Origin: Cyanosarcina radialis HA8281-LM2
Lineage (GTDB): Bacteria; Cyanobacteriota; Cyanobacteriia; Cyanobacteriales; CCAP-1448
Direction of reading: 5' to 3'
Assembly (NCBI GenBank): GCA_019359615.1
Contig: JAHHHA010000030.1
Coordinates: forward strand, 17,033-81,032
Length of the DNA: 64,000 bases
Positions within the stretch are counted from its first letter, which is position 1, and each line of letters begins with the position of its first letter. A program made the position numbers and the translations under genes. The notes beneath the pieces were generated by a model. That model was not told the DNA's origin. It searched no databases and saw only the letters and a list, made by a program, of their open reading frames with translations. Below are positions 47,572 to 56,903 of this stretch, in pieces.

Positions 47572-47624
47572 CGAAACCCAATATTATTGTGGCGTTGGGT
47601 TTCACTCCGTTCAACCCAACCTAC
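47572..47624. repeat. GTTGGGTTTCACTCCGTTCAA dispersed inverted element
   Basis: Reads GCGAAACCCAA...GTTGGGTTTC ACTCCGTTCAACCCAACCTAC in parts. The right half is the reverse complement of the 45058-45090 element. A dispersed palindromic repeat downstream of nagA. Confidence 0.75.
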
Positions 47625-47692
47625 AATCTCTGGTGAAGGTTTCCACATCCAAACCTATATCGACTATATCCTGAATCCGCTGTCGAAAACTT

Positions 47693-47983
47693 CTAGAAGA
47701 CACGAACAGAATCTTCTAATACAGGCTTTCTCAAGTCAGACTTTAGCGAATTAGGAGTTCCTAGATCGACCGAGCATCCCAAAATAGCTTCTAAGTGTCG
47801 TTTCAATCGAACAAATGCCAGTAAACCAATGGGTCGATCGAATTCTACTAATAAATCGACATCACTCTCTGGTGTAGCTTCATCCCGTGCCACAGAACCA
47901 AATAGAATTAACGATTTAACGTTAAACTCTTTTAGCGAAAGCTTGTGAGATTCAATCTTTTCTAAAACTTCATGCCTCTGCAT
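47693..47983 (-). CDS. MNT-type nucleotidyltransferase (MntA-like antitoxin), orphan
   Basis: A 96-residue minimal nucleotidyltransferase with the motif LFGSVARDEATPESDVDLLV (GSxxR...DxD catalytic core) and a second acidic strand in GCSVDLG. Proteins of this family usually pair with a HepT HEPN toxin and silence it by AMPylation. Here neither flank encodes a HepT; purN lies upstream, 12 bp away, and nagA is convergent downstream. It is either a solitary survivor or acts on a toxin elsewhere. Confidence 0.82.
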   Translation of the reverse strand: MQRHEVLEKIESHKLSLKEFNVKSLILFGSVARDEATPESDVDLLVEFDRPIGLLAFVRLKRHLEAILGCSVDLGTPNSLKSDLRKPVLEDSVRVF

Positions 47984-47995
47984 AAATACCTCATA

Positions 47996-48643
47996 CTAAA
48001 TCTGGTTGGCTCTAACTGCTTGCGCTGCTAAAGCGATCGCAATTGGTAAAATTCGATGTTCTTGCACCTGAATCCGAGCGTGTAGGGTTTCTCTAGTATC
48101 GTCTGGCAGCACTGGTACGGCGGCTTGCATCAAAATCGGCCCGCTATCGACTTCTGGTGTAACTAAGTGAACGGTACAACCAGTAATTTTAACTTTAGCG
48201 GCTATTGCTTCTTCAACTGCGTGCCCTCCTCGAAAACTGGGCAACAAACTGGGGTGAATGTTAATAATTTGGTGGGGAAAAGCATCGATTAAAACTGAGG
48301 TGACTATTCGCATCCAACCCGCCATGACTACCCATTCGACTTCATATTGCTGCAAAGTGGTAATAATTTGGCGATCGAGATCTTCGCGGCTATTAAACTG
48401 GCGGTGGTCGAGCAAAATAGCCGGAATATTTCTTTTTTCTGCCCTAGCTGCTACCTTAGCACCGGGATTATTGTAAATTAAACATTGAATTTGGGCGTTG
48501 AGTTGCCCGGTAGCGATCGCTTCGGCTACCACCTCAAAATTAGTTCCACTTCCAGAAGCCATCATTCCCAACTTCAAAGGGGTCTGATTTTCTGAAACTC
48601 GATCGGAAATGCTTGGTGAAATTAGGCTAGAGTCATCGTTCAT
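47996..48643 (-). CDS. purN: Phosphoribosylglycinamide formyltransferase
   Basis: A 215-residue PurN, transferring a formyl group from 10-formyltetrahydrofolate to GAR in purine synthesis. Motifs: MASGSGTNFEVVAEAI (phosphate binding), INIHPSLLPSFRGGHAVEEA (catalytic His region), and GCTVHLVTPEVDSGPILMQA (catalytic Asp). An N-terminal 20-residue leader precedes the fold. The nucleotidyltransferase gene follows 12 bp downstream on the same strand. Confidence 0.95.
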   Translation of the reverse strand: MNDDSSLISPSISDRVSENQTPLKLGMMASGSGTNFEVVAEAIATGQLNAQIQCLIYNNPGAKVAARAEKRNIPAILLDHRQFNSREDLDRQIITTLQQYEVEWVVMAGWMRIVTSVLIDAFPHQIINIHPSLLPSFRGGHAVEEAIAAKVKITGCTVHLVTPEVDSGPILMQAAVPVLPDDTRETLHARIQVQEHRILPIAIALAAQAVRANQI

Positions 48644-48691
48644 TGTTCATTGTCGATCGAAGCTTCCAGTATGATTATGAGCTATCAACAT

Positions 48692-49864
48692 TTAGGCAAA
48701 TCTAATTTTGAGATAATCTTCTTCCATTTTCGCACCTGCTGGTTGCAGGGCTGCTAGAGCTTGGGGTAATACCAAATTGCGTCGGTGATTGCCAATCCGA
48801 ATATTGAGTTCGTCACCCGTCTTACTCAACTGAATGTTATCTTTAGGAATCGTTGGCAAATAAATTTCCAGACTGTATTGGTTTTTGTCTTGCACGACTC
48901 TCACCGTCGTTTCCTGATAGTAAACCTTAGCCGGATCTTCACCAGCGTACAAAGTTTCTTTTAACCGATCTAAAGCTGCTAAACCACACATTTCTTCCGA
49001 GTAAAGCGGCACTTCTTTTACTGGTAAAGGAGTAAAGTTTTCGTGAATCTCTTGGCGGTATTGCTGTTGGCTTTCTTTCCAACGTTGAAAGAAAGGATCG
49101 GTGACTGTCTCTGGAATAATTCGATTGGCTACGACTAGATCGGTAGCGACGTTGTACAAGCTTAAATAAGCGTGAGCGCGGAGAGATTCTTTAATTACCA
49201 TTTTTTCGGGGTTGGTAACTAAACGGACTGAAGTGACAGTATTATCGGTCAAAATCTTTTCTAAAGCTTCAATTTGCTCGTAAAACTCGTAAGGTGCATC
49301 CATCACTTCTCGATCGGGCAAAGAAAAACCTGCAATCGGCCTGAATAAAGGTTCTACGAGCGGCCTGAGTATCACCGAGACTTGTTGTAACGGTTTGTAA
49401 AAACGTCTCATATACCAACCGCTCACTTCTGGCAAACTCAACAGCCGCAGAGCAGTACCAGTAGGGGCAGAGTCGATAATCAAGACATCAAACTCGCCTT
49501 CGTCGTAGTGGCGCTTCATCCTTACTAGGGCAAAAATCTCATCCATCCCCGGCAGAATGGCTAGTTCTTCGGCTTGAACTCCATCTAACCCCCGCGCTTG
49601 CAAAACTTGGGTAATGTAGCGCTTAACGGCTCCCCAATTGCTCTCTAACTCCATCAGGGCATCTAATTCTGCGCCCCATAAATTCGATCGCACCTCTCGC
49701 GGTTCGTGCCCTAATTCCATGTCAAAACTATCCGCTAGCGAGTGAGCCGGATCGGTACTTAAAACTAAGGTTTTATAGCCGAGTTCGGCGCAGCGCAAGC
49801 CAGTAGCGGCGGCCACAGAGGTTTTACCAACGCCTCCTTTGCCCGTCATGAGGATTAAACGCAT
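48692..49864 (-). CDS. ArsA/Get3-type ATPase
   Basis: A 390-residue ATPase with a deviant Walker A P-loop ([17 protein letters not shown]), switch [15 protein letters not shown] and a later [13 protein letters not shown]. The C-terminal ~80 residues ([20 protein letters not shown] to EDYLKIRFA) look like an Hsp20-like beta-sandwich, as in many cyanobacterial ArsA proteins. Homologues act in arsenite efflux or in targeting tail-anchored membrane proteins; with no arsB or arsR nearby, a targeting or chaperone role is more likely here. It follows the DUF2358 gene by 32 bp and belongs to the P-type ATPase operon. Confidence 0.88.
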   Translation of the reverse strand: MRLILMTGKGGVGKTSVAAATGLRCAELGYKTLVLSTDPAHSLADSFDMELGHEPREVRSNLWGAELDALMELESNWGAVKRYITQVLQARGLDGVQAEELAILPGMDEIFALVRMKRHYDEGEFDVLIIDSAPTGTALRLLSLPEVSGWYMRRFYKPLQQVSVILRPLVEPLFRPIAGFSLPDREVMDAPYEFYEQIEALEKILTDNTVTSVRLVTNPEKMVIKESLRAHAYLSLYNVATDLVVANRIIPETVTDPFFQRWKESQQQYRQEIHENFTPLPVKEVPLYSEEMCGLAALDRLKETLYAGEDPAKVYYQETTVRVVQDKNQYSLEIYLPTIPKDNIQLSKTGDELNIRIGNHRRNLVLPQALAALQPAGAKMEEDYLKIRFA

Positions 49865-49896
49865 GGGTCGATCGTCCTGCCTGAGAAGTATTTACA

Positions 49897-50304
49897 TTAT
49901 TTATCATTTTGCTTGAATTTGTGTAAAGGAAAAAAGTGCTGCTGCAAAACATTCAGCCGCGAACAGTCCCAGCGATCGATGTGGGAGACAATTAAGCGGC
50001 GATCGTTCGCTTGTAACTCGCTCCATCCGGGAATACTTATCCGAGGCTTCCACGGCAAAGGAGTAGTCCAACTTAAAGTCCAACGAGTGACGATCGTATT
50101 CTCTGACTGGCTAATATCGTGTAAATCTAATTGAGGATCGATAAACCAAGTGTTAATAAAACCAATCATCTTCCGGTAGCGATCGATCCCTTTGAACTTA
50201 GTCAGCGGATCTTGAAAAAATACCTCGCGATCGTAAATGTCATAGGTTTGATCTTGGGGAAATCTTTGGTAATCTTGTTTGAGAATTTGTACTAATTCAG
50301 TCAT
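49897..50304 (-). CDS. DUF2358 protein
   Basis: A 135-residue protein fitting the DUF2358 family found in cyanobacteria and plastids, a small NTF2-like (SnoaL-like) fold: LKQDYQRFPQDQTYDIYDRE, VFFQDPLTKFKGIDRYRKMI, then DISQSENTIVTRWTLSW. Function is unknown. Its ATG overlaps the stop codon of the upstream P-type ATPase gene by four bases (ATGA), implying coupled translation, and the ArsA-type gene follows closely. Confidence 0.88.
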   Translation of the reverse strand: MTELVQILKQDYQRFPQDQTYDIYDREVFFQDPLTKFKGIDRYRKMIGFINTWFIDPQLDLHDISQSENTIVTRWTLSWTTPLPWKPRISIPGWSELQANDRRLIVSHIDRWDCSRLNVLQQHFFPLHKFKQNDK

Positions 50305-53090
50305 CTCTTACCCGTATTCTGCCTTTTACCTCTGACCTCTGGCCTCGCCGCATGGCGCGGATTTTTGGGTTCAAATAACTGGACGATCGCTGCTACCAAA
50401 ACTACAGGAAGAGCGACACCAATGCAAATTAACGCTTGCCTCAAACTCAGCGGTACGGTATCGAATAGCTGATTCATTACCGACCACTGACTGAAGATCG
50501 CTTGCAAAATAAATATACACCCCACACCGACTAGAGGAGCATAGCTAATTTTAGTCTTTTTCCCTTGCAATCTGGCCAGCAGTGAAGGCACAAAGCGGCT
50601 GATGCTCAGTAAGTAAAGACTGGAAGAGGCGATTAAACTATTAATCGCCATAGTGCGAGCTAGATCGGTATTTCTGGTGCTTTGTTCGATCCACTCAAAT
50701 ACTCCGAAAGCAACAATCCAGTTAAATACAGAAATTGCTAAAATCCGTCTGACCAAACTACCAGTTAATAAAGATTCTTTAGGATTGCGTGGCGGTATTT
50801 GCATGATTTGCGACGAGCTTGGCTCGAATCCTAATGGCAAAGTTAAAGCAGTAGCGCCCACCATATTCATCCATAAAATTTGCAGCGGGAGAATTGGTAG
50901 TTGCGTTTGCAGCAAGATGGCAATCAAAATAGTCATCGATTCTCCGGCGCTAATCGGCAAAATAAAAGCAATAGCTCGCTGGAGATTTCGATAAACGGTA
51001 CGGCCTTCTTCGACAGCGGCGGCGATCGAGGCAAAGTTATCGTCGGTTAAAATTGCGTCAGCAGCTTCTTTAGCTACTTCCGTGCCAGCGTTGCCCATGG
51101 CAATGCCGATATCTGCTTGTTTGAGGGCTGGGGCATCGTTGACACCATCCCCTGTCATAGCGACGATCTCGCCGTCAGCTTGCAAGGCTTTAACTAAGTC
51201 TAATTTCTGTTCCGGAGCAACTCTGGCAAACACGTCGCTGCTGTGGACGGCTTGTGCCAGTTCCTCTTTGCTCATCCGGCTTAATTCTTGTCCGGTGATA
51301 ACGGTAGCTGTCTCAGTTTGATGCAGTCCCATCGTTTGCGCGATCGCACCTGCGGTTAAGGCATGGTCGCCTGTAATCATCTTGACTTGGATGCCCGCTT
51401 GCTGGCAAGCCGCGATCGCTTTGATGGCTTCGGTACGAGGCGGATCGATCGATCCCTGCAATCCCAAAAAGATTAAACCGCTGTTGATATCTTCATGTTC
51501 TATCGATGTTTGACTTTCTGGGACGGTTTTTTTGGCAAAAGCTAGCACTCGCAACCCTTTTTGCGCCATTGCGTCTGCTTCTCGTTGGCTCTGTTTGGCA
51601 TCAAATGGGATTAATTGCCCCCGATTGTCAAGCACGCGATCGCACTTGGGAAAAATCGCCTCGATCGATCCTTTTACATATATAACGCTAGAACTAGGAG
51701 ACGCACCATCCTGTAGAGACGCGAGATCTCGCGTCTCTACAAGCGTTGCCATATATTGAAACTGCGACTCGAAGGGAATGCTATCTAATCGCGGCATTTC
51801 TCTTTCTAGATCTGATTGATTGAATCCACCCTTTTGAGCCGCTACAATCAGAGCGCCTTCGGTAGGATCGCCAGCAACTTTCAACTGCCCATCTGTGGTT
51901 TGAAGGTGCGAATCGTTGCACAGCAAACCTGCTTGCAAGCATTCTTTTAAAGCCGCCAAATTATCTAGATTTACCGCTCGTTCTTGCTGAAGAATTTCTC
52001 CTTCAGGCTTGTATCCCACACCGCTAACCTGATAGCGATCGCCTCCCGCCCAAATCTCTTGCACGGTCATTTGATTTTCCGTCAGAGTTCCAGTTTTATC
52101 GGAACAAATGATGGTGGTACTGCCCAAAGTTTCTACGGCAGCTAAGTGGCGAATAATTGCATGACGGCGGGCCATTCTAGAGACACCAATCGCTAAAGTA
52201 ATGGTGACGATGGCTGGCAATCCTTCGGGGATCGCACTGATTGCTAAAGCCACGGCAGCTTGAAAAACGCCGATTAATTGCTGTCCTTGGCTGGCTCCGA
52301 TCGCAAAAGTTAGAGCCGCTAGTCCCAGGATGATATAAAGTAGAGTTTTACTAAATTTTTCAATTTTACGAGTTAAAGGAGTAGATAAATTGACGCTGCG
52401 ATCGAGCAATTGTGAAATCCTACCAGTTTCCGTTTTATCGGCGATCGCTATTACTATTCCTCGTGCTTGCCCGAACGTTACCAAACTGCCAGCGTAAGCC
52501 AGATTTATGCGATCGGCTAGCGGCGTTTCTGCCTCTACAATATCGATGGCTTTATTAACAGGAACCGACTCGCCAGTGAGGGCGGATTCATCTACTTGTA
52601 AATCTTTGTTTTCTATTAGGCGTAAATCTGCTGGAACTTTATCGCCCGAAGCCAGCAAGACTAAATCTCCTGGCACTAATTCTGTAGAGGGAATTCGTGC
52701 TTTGTTGCCGTCGCGGATGACAGTCGATTCGGTAGTTATGACTTCAGCTAAGGCCGCGATCGCGTTTTCTGCTTTCGATTCTTGCAAAAAGCCAATAATA
52801 GCGTTCAGCAACACGACCCCAAAAATCACGCCTGCATCTATCCATTCCCGCAGAAAAGCTGTGACTACTCCAGCAATCAGCAAAATGTAAACTAAAGGCT
52901 GACTGAATTGCTCGATAAATAGCCAAAAAGGGTTTTTACCAGCTTTTTTGCTCAACTGATTGACACCAAAGCGCTCGACTCTTCGGGCTACCTCATTCGA
53001 TGTCAAACCAGTTTCGCGATCGCTCTGGAGAATTTGAGTGACTTCGTTAACATCTAGAGTATGCCACTGGCGATCGAGCGAATTATCCAT
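50301..53090 (-). CDS. P2-type cation-transporting ATPase (PacL/PMA1-like)
   Basis: A 929-residue P-type ATPase of the Ca2+/Na+,K+ (P2) group. The N-terminal cation ATPase domain is followed by the actuator TGES, the M4 motif PEGLPA, the phosphorylation site DKTGTLT (Asp about 330), and hinge TGDGVNDAPALKQADIG. About ten membrane helices are predicted by eye. In cyanobacteria such pumps export Ca2+ or Na+. The nucleotide-binding domain contains a 30-bp perfect palindrome (51712-51741) read in frame as ETRDLASL. The last ~20 residues (ARPEVRGKRQNTGKR) look repeat-derived. First gene of an operon with DUF2358 and ArsA. Confidence 0.93.
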   Translation of the reverse strand: MDNSLDRQWHTLDVNEVTQILQSDRETGLTSNEVARRVERFGVNQLSKKAGKNPFWLFIEQFSQPLVYILLIAGVVTAFLREWIDAGVIFGVVLLNAIIGFLQESKAENAIAALAEVITTESTVIRDGNKARIPSTELVPGDLVLLASGDKVPADLRLIENKDLQVDESALTGESVPVNKAIDIVEAETPLADRINLAYAGSLVTFGQARGIVIAIADKTETGRISQLLDRSVNLSTPLTRKIEKFSKTLLYIILGLAALTFAIGASQGQQLIGVFQAAVALAISAIPEGLPAIVTITLAIGVSRMARRHAIIRHLAAVETLGSTTIICSDKTGTLTENQMTVQEIWAGGDRYQVSGVGYKPEGEILQQERAVNLDNLAALKECLQAGLLCNDSHLQTTDGQLKVAGDPTEGALIVAAQKGGFNQSDLEREMPRLDSIPFESQFQYMATLVETRDLASLQDGASPSSSVIYVKGSIEAIFPKCDRVLDNRGQLIPFDAKQSQREADAMAQKGLRVLAFAKKTVPESQTSIEHEDINSGLIFLGLQGSIDPPRTEAIKAIAACQQAGIQVKMITGDHALTAGAIAQTMGLHQTETATVITGQELSRMSKEELAQAVHSSDVFARVAPEQKLDLVKALQADGEIVAMTGDGVNDAPALKQADIGIAMGNAGTEVAKEAADAILTDDNFASIAAAVEEGRTVYRNLQRAIAFILPISAGESMTILIAILLQTQLPILPLQILWMNMVGATALTLPLGFEPSSSQIMQIPPRNPKESLLTGSLVRRILAISVFNWIVAFGVFEWIEQSTRNTDLARTMAINSLIASSSLYLLSISRFVPSLLARLQGKKTKISYAPLVGVGCIFILQAIFSQWSVMNQLFDTVPLSLRQALICIGVALPVVLVAAIVQLFEPKNPRHAARPEVRGKRQNTGKR
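51712..51741. repeat. 30-bp perfect palindrome inside the P-type ATPase gene
   Basis: Perfect 15-bp inverted repeat without loop (TGTAGAGACGCGAGA and its complement). It is read in frame within the nucleotide-binding domain. It belongs to the GTAGAGACG-type mobile palindromes, like that in lnt near 55709. Confidence 0.85.
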
Positions 53091-53360
53091 ATTATTAAGA
53101 AGTTCAGAAGTTCAGAAGTTGTAGGGGCGGGTTTGATGAGCTATGTTGGCCGCACACAGTTAATGTCAAATCAAACCTCACTGGAATTCAGAAGTTTATA
53201 AATTTAGAAGAGTGTCAAAAAAATACTGGTAGGAGTTGAATGCGGGGTGACACCTACCAGCACTAGCGGAGAAAAATTAGCAAACAACTCTTGCTGAAGT
53301 CTAATCTCTTGTGGAATGGCCATCTTACCCGTTCCCATCTCCAGCCAATTGCTATCGGTT

Positions 53361-53594
53361 TTAGCGCATTGCTGGTTGTTGAGCCAATCGACTGGCTAAC
53401 AAAGTTTTAGCCCGTTCCGCACATTGACGGCTTTGTTCTTTGACTTCTTGAAAAAACTGCTGAAGTTCGGTATCGCCTTGTTGCTCGGCATCTTGGCAGT
53501 AAGATTCGTAAGTAGTAGCACCTTCGAGAGCATGATAAAGAATGCTAATTAGATCGTACTCAGCGTTGCTGGTTCCTGTCTGGGTAGTAGTCAT
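53361..53594 (-). CDS. Small ferritin-like helical protein
   Basis: A 77-residue protein starting MTTTQTGTSNAEYDLISILY; the frame extends 32 codons upstream but that part is basic and unrelated to homologues I recall. The sequence YHALEGATTYESYCQDAEQQ...ELQQFFQEVKEQSRQCAERA forms two amphipathic helices in the style of a ferritin-like or DUF2383-like half-bundle. Short proteins like this are common in cyanobacteria, sometimes stress induced. Function is unknown. It is isolated between a 270-bp gap and a 376-bp gap. Confidence 0.75.
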   Translation of the reverse strand: MTTTQTGTSNAEYDLISILYHALEGATTYESYCQDAEQQGDTELQQFFQEVKEQSRQCAERAKTLLASRLAQQPAMR

Positions 53595-53970
53595 TTCTAA
53601 CACCTGTTTGTGAAACTTAAAAATGTTCGCTCCCAATTTTAAAAAACTCAGCGATCGCTTGCCTCTAACCCAAGAACCGTACTGCCTCAATTGCGGCTCT
53701 GTCTGGTGAAATAGGTTCCCTAGACTCTAAGAGTAAAAGCGATCGGATCGCCGAGTGTAGATGAGAGGATCGCCAATTCCTTATTTCAAGACACAGAGTC
53801 GATCTTGTCCTCTATCTTTAGTAGTGAATGAAGAACGCCAGCTTTTCTGTCTTTTGCCGGATAATTTCCTCTCAGACTTCAACTAAGGTACGATCGAAGC
53901 CAGCAGAGATCGTAAGCGATCGAGCGCGATTGCTTCCGCGATCGCTCTTGGCACTAAAGACTCGATCGCG
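53595..53970. other. Intergenic region without recognised gene
   Basis: About 376 bp between the small helical protein and the methyltransferase. It has GCGATCG-type motifs (for example near 53650, 53917 and 53938) and no convincing open frame, hairpin terminator or repeat family. Confidence 0.5.
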
Positions 53971-54684
53971 TCAATTCTTACCTTCTGATTTAGTTACAGC
54001 CCATTGAGTTCCTTCCTGAAAAATTAGTTGATAAGTTGGCTCGCACGCCAAAAACTCGTTGACGGCTCGGTAAACCCCATGATGGCGATGAGATGGATCT
54101 TTTTGCCAATCATCGCCTGCAATAATGCCACTAGGTTTTACTTTGTCTTTGAGCAGGGCAAGTTCATCTTTTGTTTGCTCGTAAGCATGAGTAGAATCGA
54201 CGTAAGCCCAATCTAAATAGCCATTATCAAAACTTTTTAGCACCTCTTTTGAGCCATTAATATGAATTTCAACCTTTCCGGCTGATATTTCTTGCTGAAG
54301 TGATAGAACTATAGAAGCAAACGATCTCACTGTTGACGTATCACCTATCGCCCAATGCCAATCGCTTTTATATTTCCACCAAGGATCGACAAGATGAAGG
54401 CATTGCGGTTGATTGGCACTCAAAATATATTTTGACAAAGTACCTTTATAAACACCTAGCTCGACACCAACTCCACCTTTAGGAATCACCTTTTCAAAAA
54501 GTTTTCGGCGCAGACCGATCGATGTCCCTGAATCAGTTATTACCTTCATTCTTAATTGAGCAAGACTAGACATAGCGCTCGACAGTCCAGCCTGCAAATA
54601 AGGGTAAAATCTTTGTTTTATTTGATGCAAATTAACTGCCATAAGACTTTCCCAACTCTTGATTGACTTGCTTTTCTGCGGCAT
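53971..54684 (-). CDS. Class I SAM-dependent methyltransferase (Methyltransf_24-like)
   Basis: A 237-residue protein. The SAM-binding region starts with VGVELGVYKGTLSKYIL, then CLHLVDPWWKYKSDW, and later LDWAYVDSTHAYEQTKDELA and GIIAGDDW, typical of Methyltransf_24 proteins such as those associated with glycan or natural-product tailoring. The acceptor is unknown. An internal Met at residue 15 (54642) is an alternative start, but the first ATG is kept. Isolated gene. Confidence 0.82.
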   Translation of the reverse strand: MPQKSKSIKSWESLMAVNLHQIKQRFYPYLQAGLSSAMSSLAQLRMKVITDSGTSIGLRRKLFEKVIPKGGVGVELGVYKGTLSKYILSANQPQCLHLVDPWWKYKSDWHWAIGDTSTVRSFASIVLSLQQEISAGKVEIHINGSKEVLKSFDNGYLDWAYVDSTHAYEQTKDELALLKDKVKPSGIIAGDDWQKDPSHRHHGVYRAVNEFLACEPTYQLIFQEGTQWAVTKSEGKN

Positions 54685-54927
54685 ACAATATTTAGACCGC
54701 TCTCAATCTCGTTCCCTGAATCTCTCCGATTGGGAAGATGTTCGAGAAAAAATGAGAATTTGTTGAAGTCATTTTAGCCAAATTTCAATATTTTTGTCTC
54801 TCGCTCTGCGATTCTTCTTCTCGCAGCCAGGATTCAAGAAAGATTCGGAGGCACAGGTCGATCGAGAACGAGCAGCAGGGGAAAGAGAAGCTAAACTGCA
54901 TTAAGAATAGAAAACTCAAACTGTCCC

Positions 54928-56775
54928 ATGCGATCGCCCCTGAAGACTTTATTGCCTAGTTTGACTTTTATCGGCAAACGCCTACCGAGACTGTCCTTGT
55001 TGTTACCTTTACTGAGCGGAATTTTGATGGGGCTTGCCACTGCGCCTGTATCTGCCTGGTTCCTGCCGTGGATTGCCCTCGCTCCTTTATGGGTATTGGT
55101 AATCAAAAGTCAAGCTTCGGCAAGCTCAGCTACCAAGTCAAGCTTCGGCAGGCTCAGCTACCAAGTCAAAAGTCAAAAGTCTGTCCGCGAACGCGGAGCG
55201 GCGACTCAGGAGATATTCCAGACTCCGAACGCCACAAATTCTTGTATAGCTTGGGGAATTGGTTATCACGGTTTAGCCCTATTTTGGATTACGGGGATTC
55301 ATCCCATGACTTGGATGGGAGTTCCTTGGCTGGCAAGTTTAGCGATCGCAGCTTTTTGTTGGCTGTTCATTACCATGTGGGGAGCCGTCCTAGTGGCAAT
55401 TTGGGGAGCTTGTCAATCCCGAATCGGGAATTCCCTGCAACAAAGATGGGGAAGCAATCGCCAGGTTCTCTCTTTGTCATTAATTCGCGTGCTGACGGGT
55501 ACGGCTTTATGGTGCGGGTTAGAAGCTCTTTGGAGTAACGGTCCGTTGTGGTGGACTTCTCTTTCTTACACTCAAAGCCCTCACAATCTCGCGATCTTGC
55601 ACTTAGGGCAACTTTCCGGGCCGAGTACCGTGACAGCGGCTATAGTTGCAGTCAATGGTTTGCTGGCCGAAGCGTGGATTCACTATCAGGCAGAAGTTCA
55701 GAAGGTAGAGACGTTGCATGCAACGTCTGTACACAAGTCAGAAGTTCAGAAGGTAGAAGACAGGAGGCAGGAGACAGGAGTTCAAAATTCTCGCCCTCTC
55801 GCCCTATCTCCCCATCTCCCCATCTCCCCATCTCCTTCTCCCCTCATCGCGATCGCCCTTACACTACTACTGGGATTGCACCTGTTAGGTTTTTTCCTCT
55901 ACAGCCGTCCGCTAACTCAGTCGGCAGATACAGCTTTGAAGGTAGGAATAATTCAAGGGAACATCCCGAATACGATCAAGCTTTATGCCGAAGGTATTCA
56001 GCGGGCGATCGCTGGTTATACTTCTGGCTATGAAACCTTAGCCGATCGAGGCGTGGATGCGGTTTTAACCCCAGAAGGTGCTTTGCCGTTTTTGTGGGAT
56101 GAAGTCAAGGAAAGCCCTTTCTATCGAGCGGTTTTGGCCAAGAAAGTAGTTGCTTGGTTGGGATCTTTTTATGGGGATGAGAGTCAATATACCAATAGTT
56201 TATTGAATATTACTGGTACGGGTGAAGTTACCAGTCGCTACGGCAAGGTGAAGCTAGTGCCTCTGGGAGAGTATATCCCCTTCGAGCAATTTCTAGGCGG
56301 CATCATCAATCGACTTTCACCTTTAGAAGCCCGTCAGATTCCAGGTTCGCCGAATCAATTATTCGATACGCCTTTCGGCCGCGCCATTGTCGGTATTTGT
56401 TACGAATCAGCTTTCTCCGAGCAGTTTCGCTACCAGGCCCAAGCTGGCGGACAGTTCATTCTCAGTCCTTCTAACGACGCTCACTACAGCGCCGCTATGC
56501 CCGCCCAACACCATGCCTTAGACGTGATGAGGGCGATCGAAACCGATCGCTGGGCAGTGCGAGCCACCAATACTGGATACTCAGCTATAGTTAACCCCCA
56601 TGGCGAAACTTTATGGCTATCTAACTTGAATGCCTATCAAATTCACGACGCGACGATTTATCGGCTCCAAAGTCAAACTTTATACGTCCGTTGGGGCGAT
56701 CGCCTGACACCAATTTTGCTGATTTCGGCGGCATTAGCTTGGTCGGCCTGCAAATCGCTCCCAAGAGGCAGCTAG
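54928..56775 (+). CDS. lnt: Apolipoprotein N-acyltransferase with in-frame repeat insertions
   Basis: A 615-residue Lnt, which adds the third acyl chain to lipoproteins at the plasma membrane. Several N-terminal membrane helices precede a nitrilase domain with the triad Glu (LTPEGALPF), Lys (RYGKVKLVPLGE) and Cys (VGICYESAF). It is about 100 residues longer than usual because of two low-complexity insertions. Residues about 60-98 include a 28-bp direct repeat, 55110-55165. Residues about 245-292 are encoded by GTAGAGACGTTGCATGCAAC and CCCATCTC repeats. Both fall in loops between helices and keep the frame, so the enzyme probably remains functional. Confidence 0.92.
   Translation: MRSPLKTLLPSLTFIGKRLPRLSLLLPLLSGILMGLATAPVSAWFLPWIALAPLWVLVIKSQASASSATKSSFGRLSYQVKSQKSVRERGAATQEIFQTPNATNSCIAWGIGYHGLALFWITGIHPMTWMGVPWLASLAIAAFCWLFITMWGAVLVAIWGACQSRIGNSLQQRWGSNRQVLSLSLIRVLTGTALWCGLEALWSNGPLWWTSLSYTQSPHNLAILHLGQLSGPSTVTAAIVAVNGLLAEAWIHYQAEVQKVETLHATSVHKSEVQKVEDRRQETGVQNSRPLALSPHLPISPSPSPLIAIALTLLLGLHLLGFFLYSRPLTQSADTALKVGIIQGNIPNTIKLYAEGIQRAIAGYTSGYETLADRGVDAVLTPEGALPFLWDEVKESPFYRAVLAKKVVAWLGSFYGDESQYTNSLLNITGTGEVTSRYGKVKLVPLGEYIPFEQFLGGIINRLSPLEARQIPGSPNQLFDTPFGRAIVGICYESAFSEQFRYQAQAGGQFILSPSNDAHYSAAMPAQHHALDVMRAIETDRWAVRATNTGYSAIVNPHGETLWLSNLNAYQIHDATIYRLQSQTLYVRWGDRLTPILLISAALAWSACKSLPRGS
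55110..55165. repeat. 28-bp direct repeat inside lnt
   Basis: Two tandem copies of TCAAGCTTCGGC(A)AGGCTCAG-type sequence, each 28 bp and differing at one position, followed by AAAAGTC repeats. They encode part of the extra loop in Lnt near residues 60-80. Confidence 0.8.
55709..55737. repeat. AGACGTTGCATGCAACGTCT palindrome inside lnt
   Basis: Perfect 20-bp palindrome flanked by GTAG and GTAC, read in frame as VETLHATSVH in Lnt. The closest relative in the window is 5005-5026 before ribBA. Confidence 0.8.
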
Positions 56776-56822
56776 AACTCAAGATTTAGGTTTCAGAAAG
56801 CAAAATCAAAAAATTTCTCTCC

Positions 56823-56860
56823 TATCTCCCCATCTCCCCATCTCCCCATCTCCCCATCCT
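56823..56860. repeat. CCCATCTC tandem repeat before the sugar kinase
   Basis: Four to five copies of CCCCATCTC between lnt and the PfkB kinase gene, of the same type as at 36295. Confidence 0.8.
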
Positions 56861-56903
56861 CTCCTTCTGGTAGTCTGATAAAAGGTCGCGAAAGAGTGTT
56901 TCT

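Noticed and set aside
55548..56033. 161-codon frame within lnt
   Set aside because: Shadow of lnt in another frame running through the repeat insertions.
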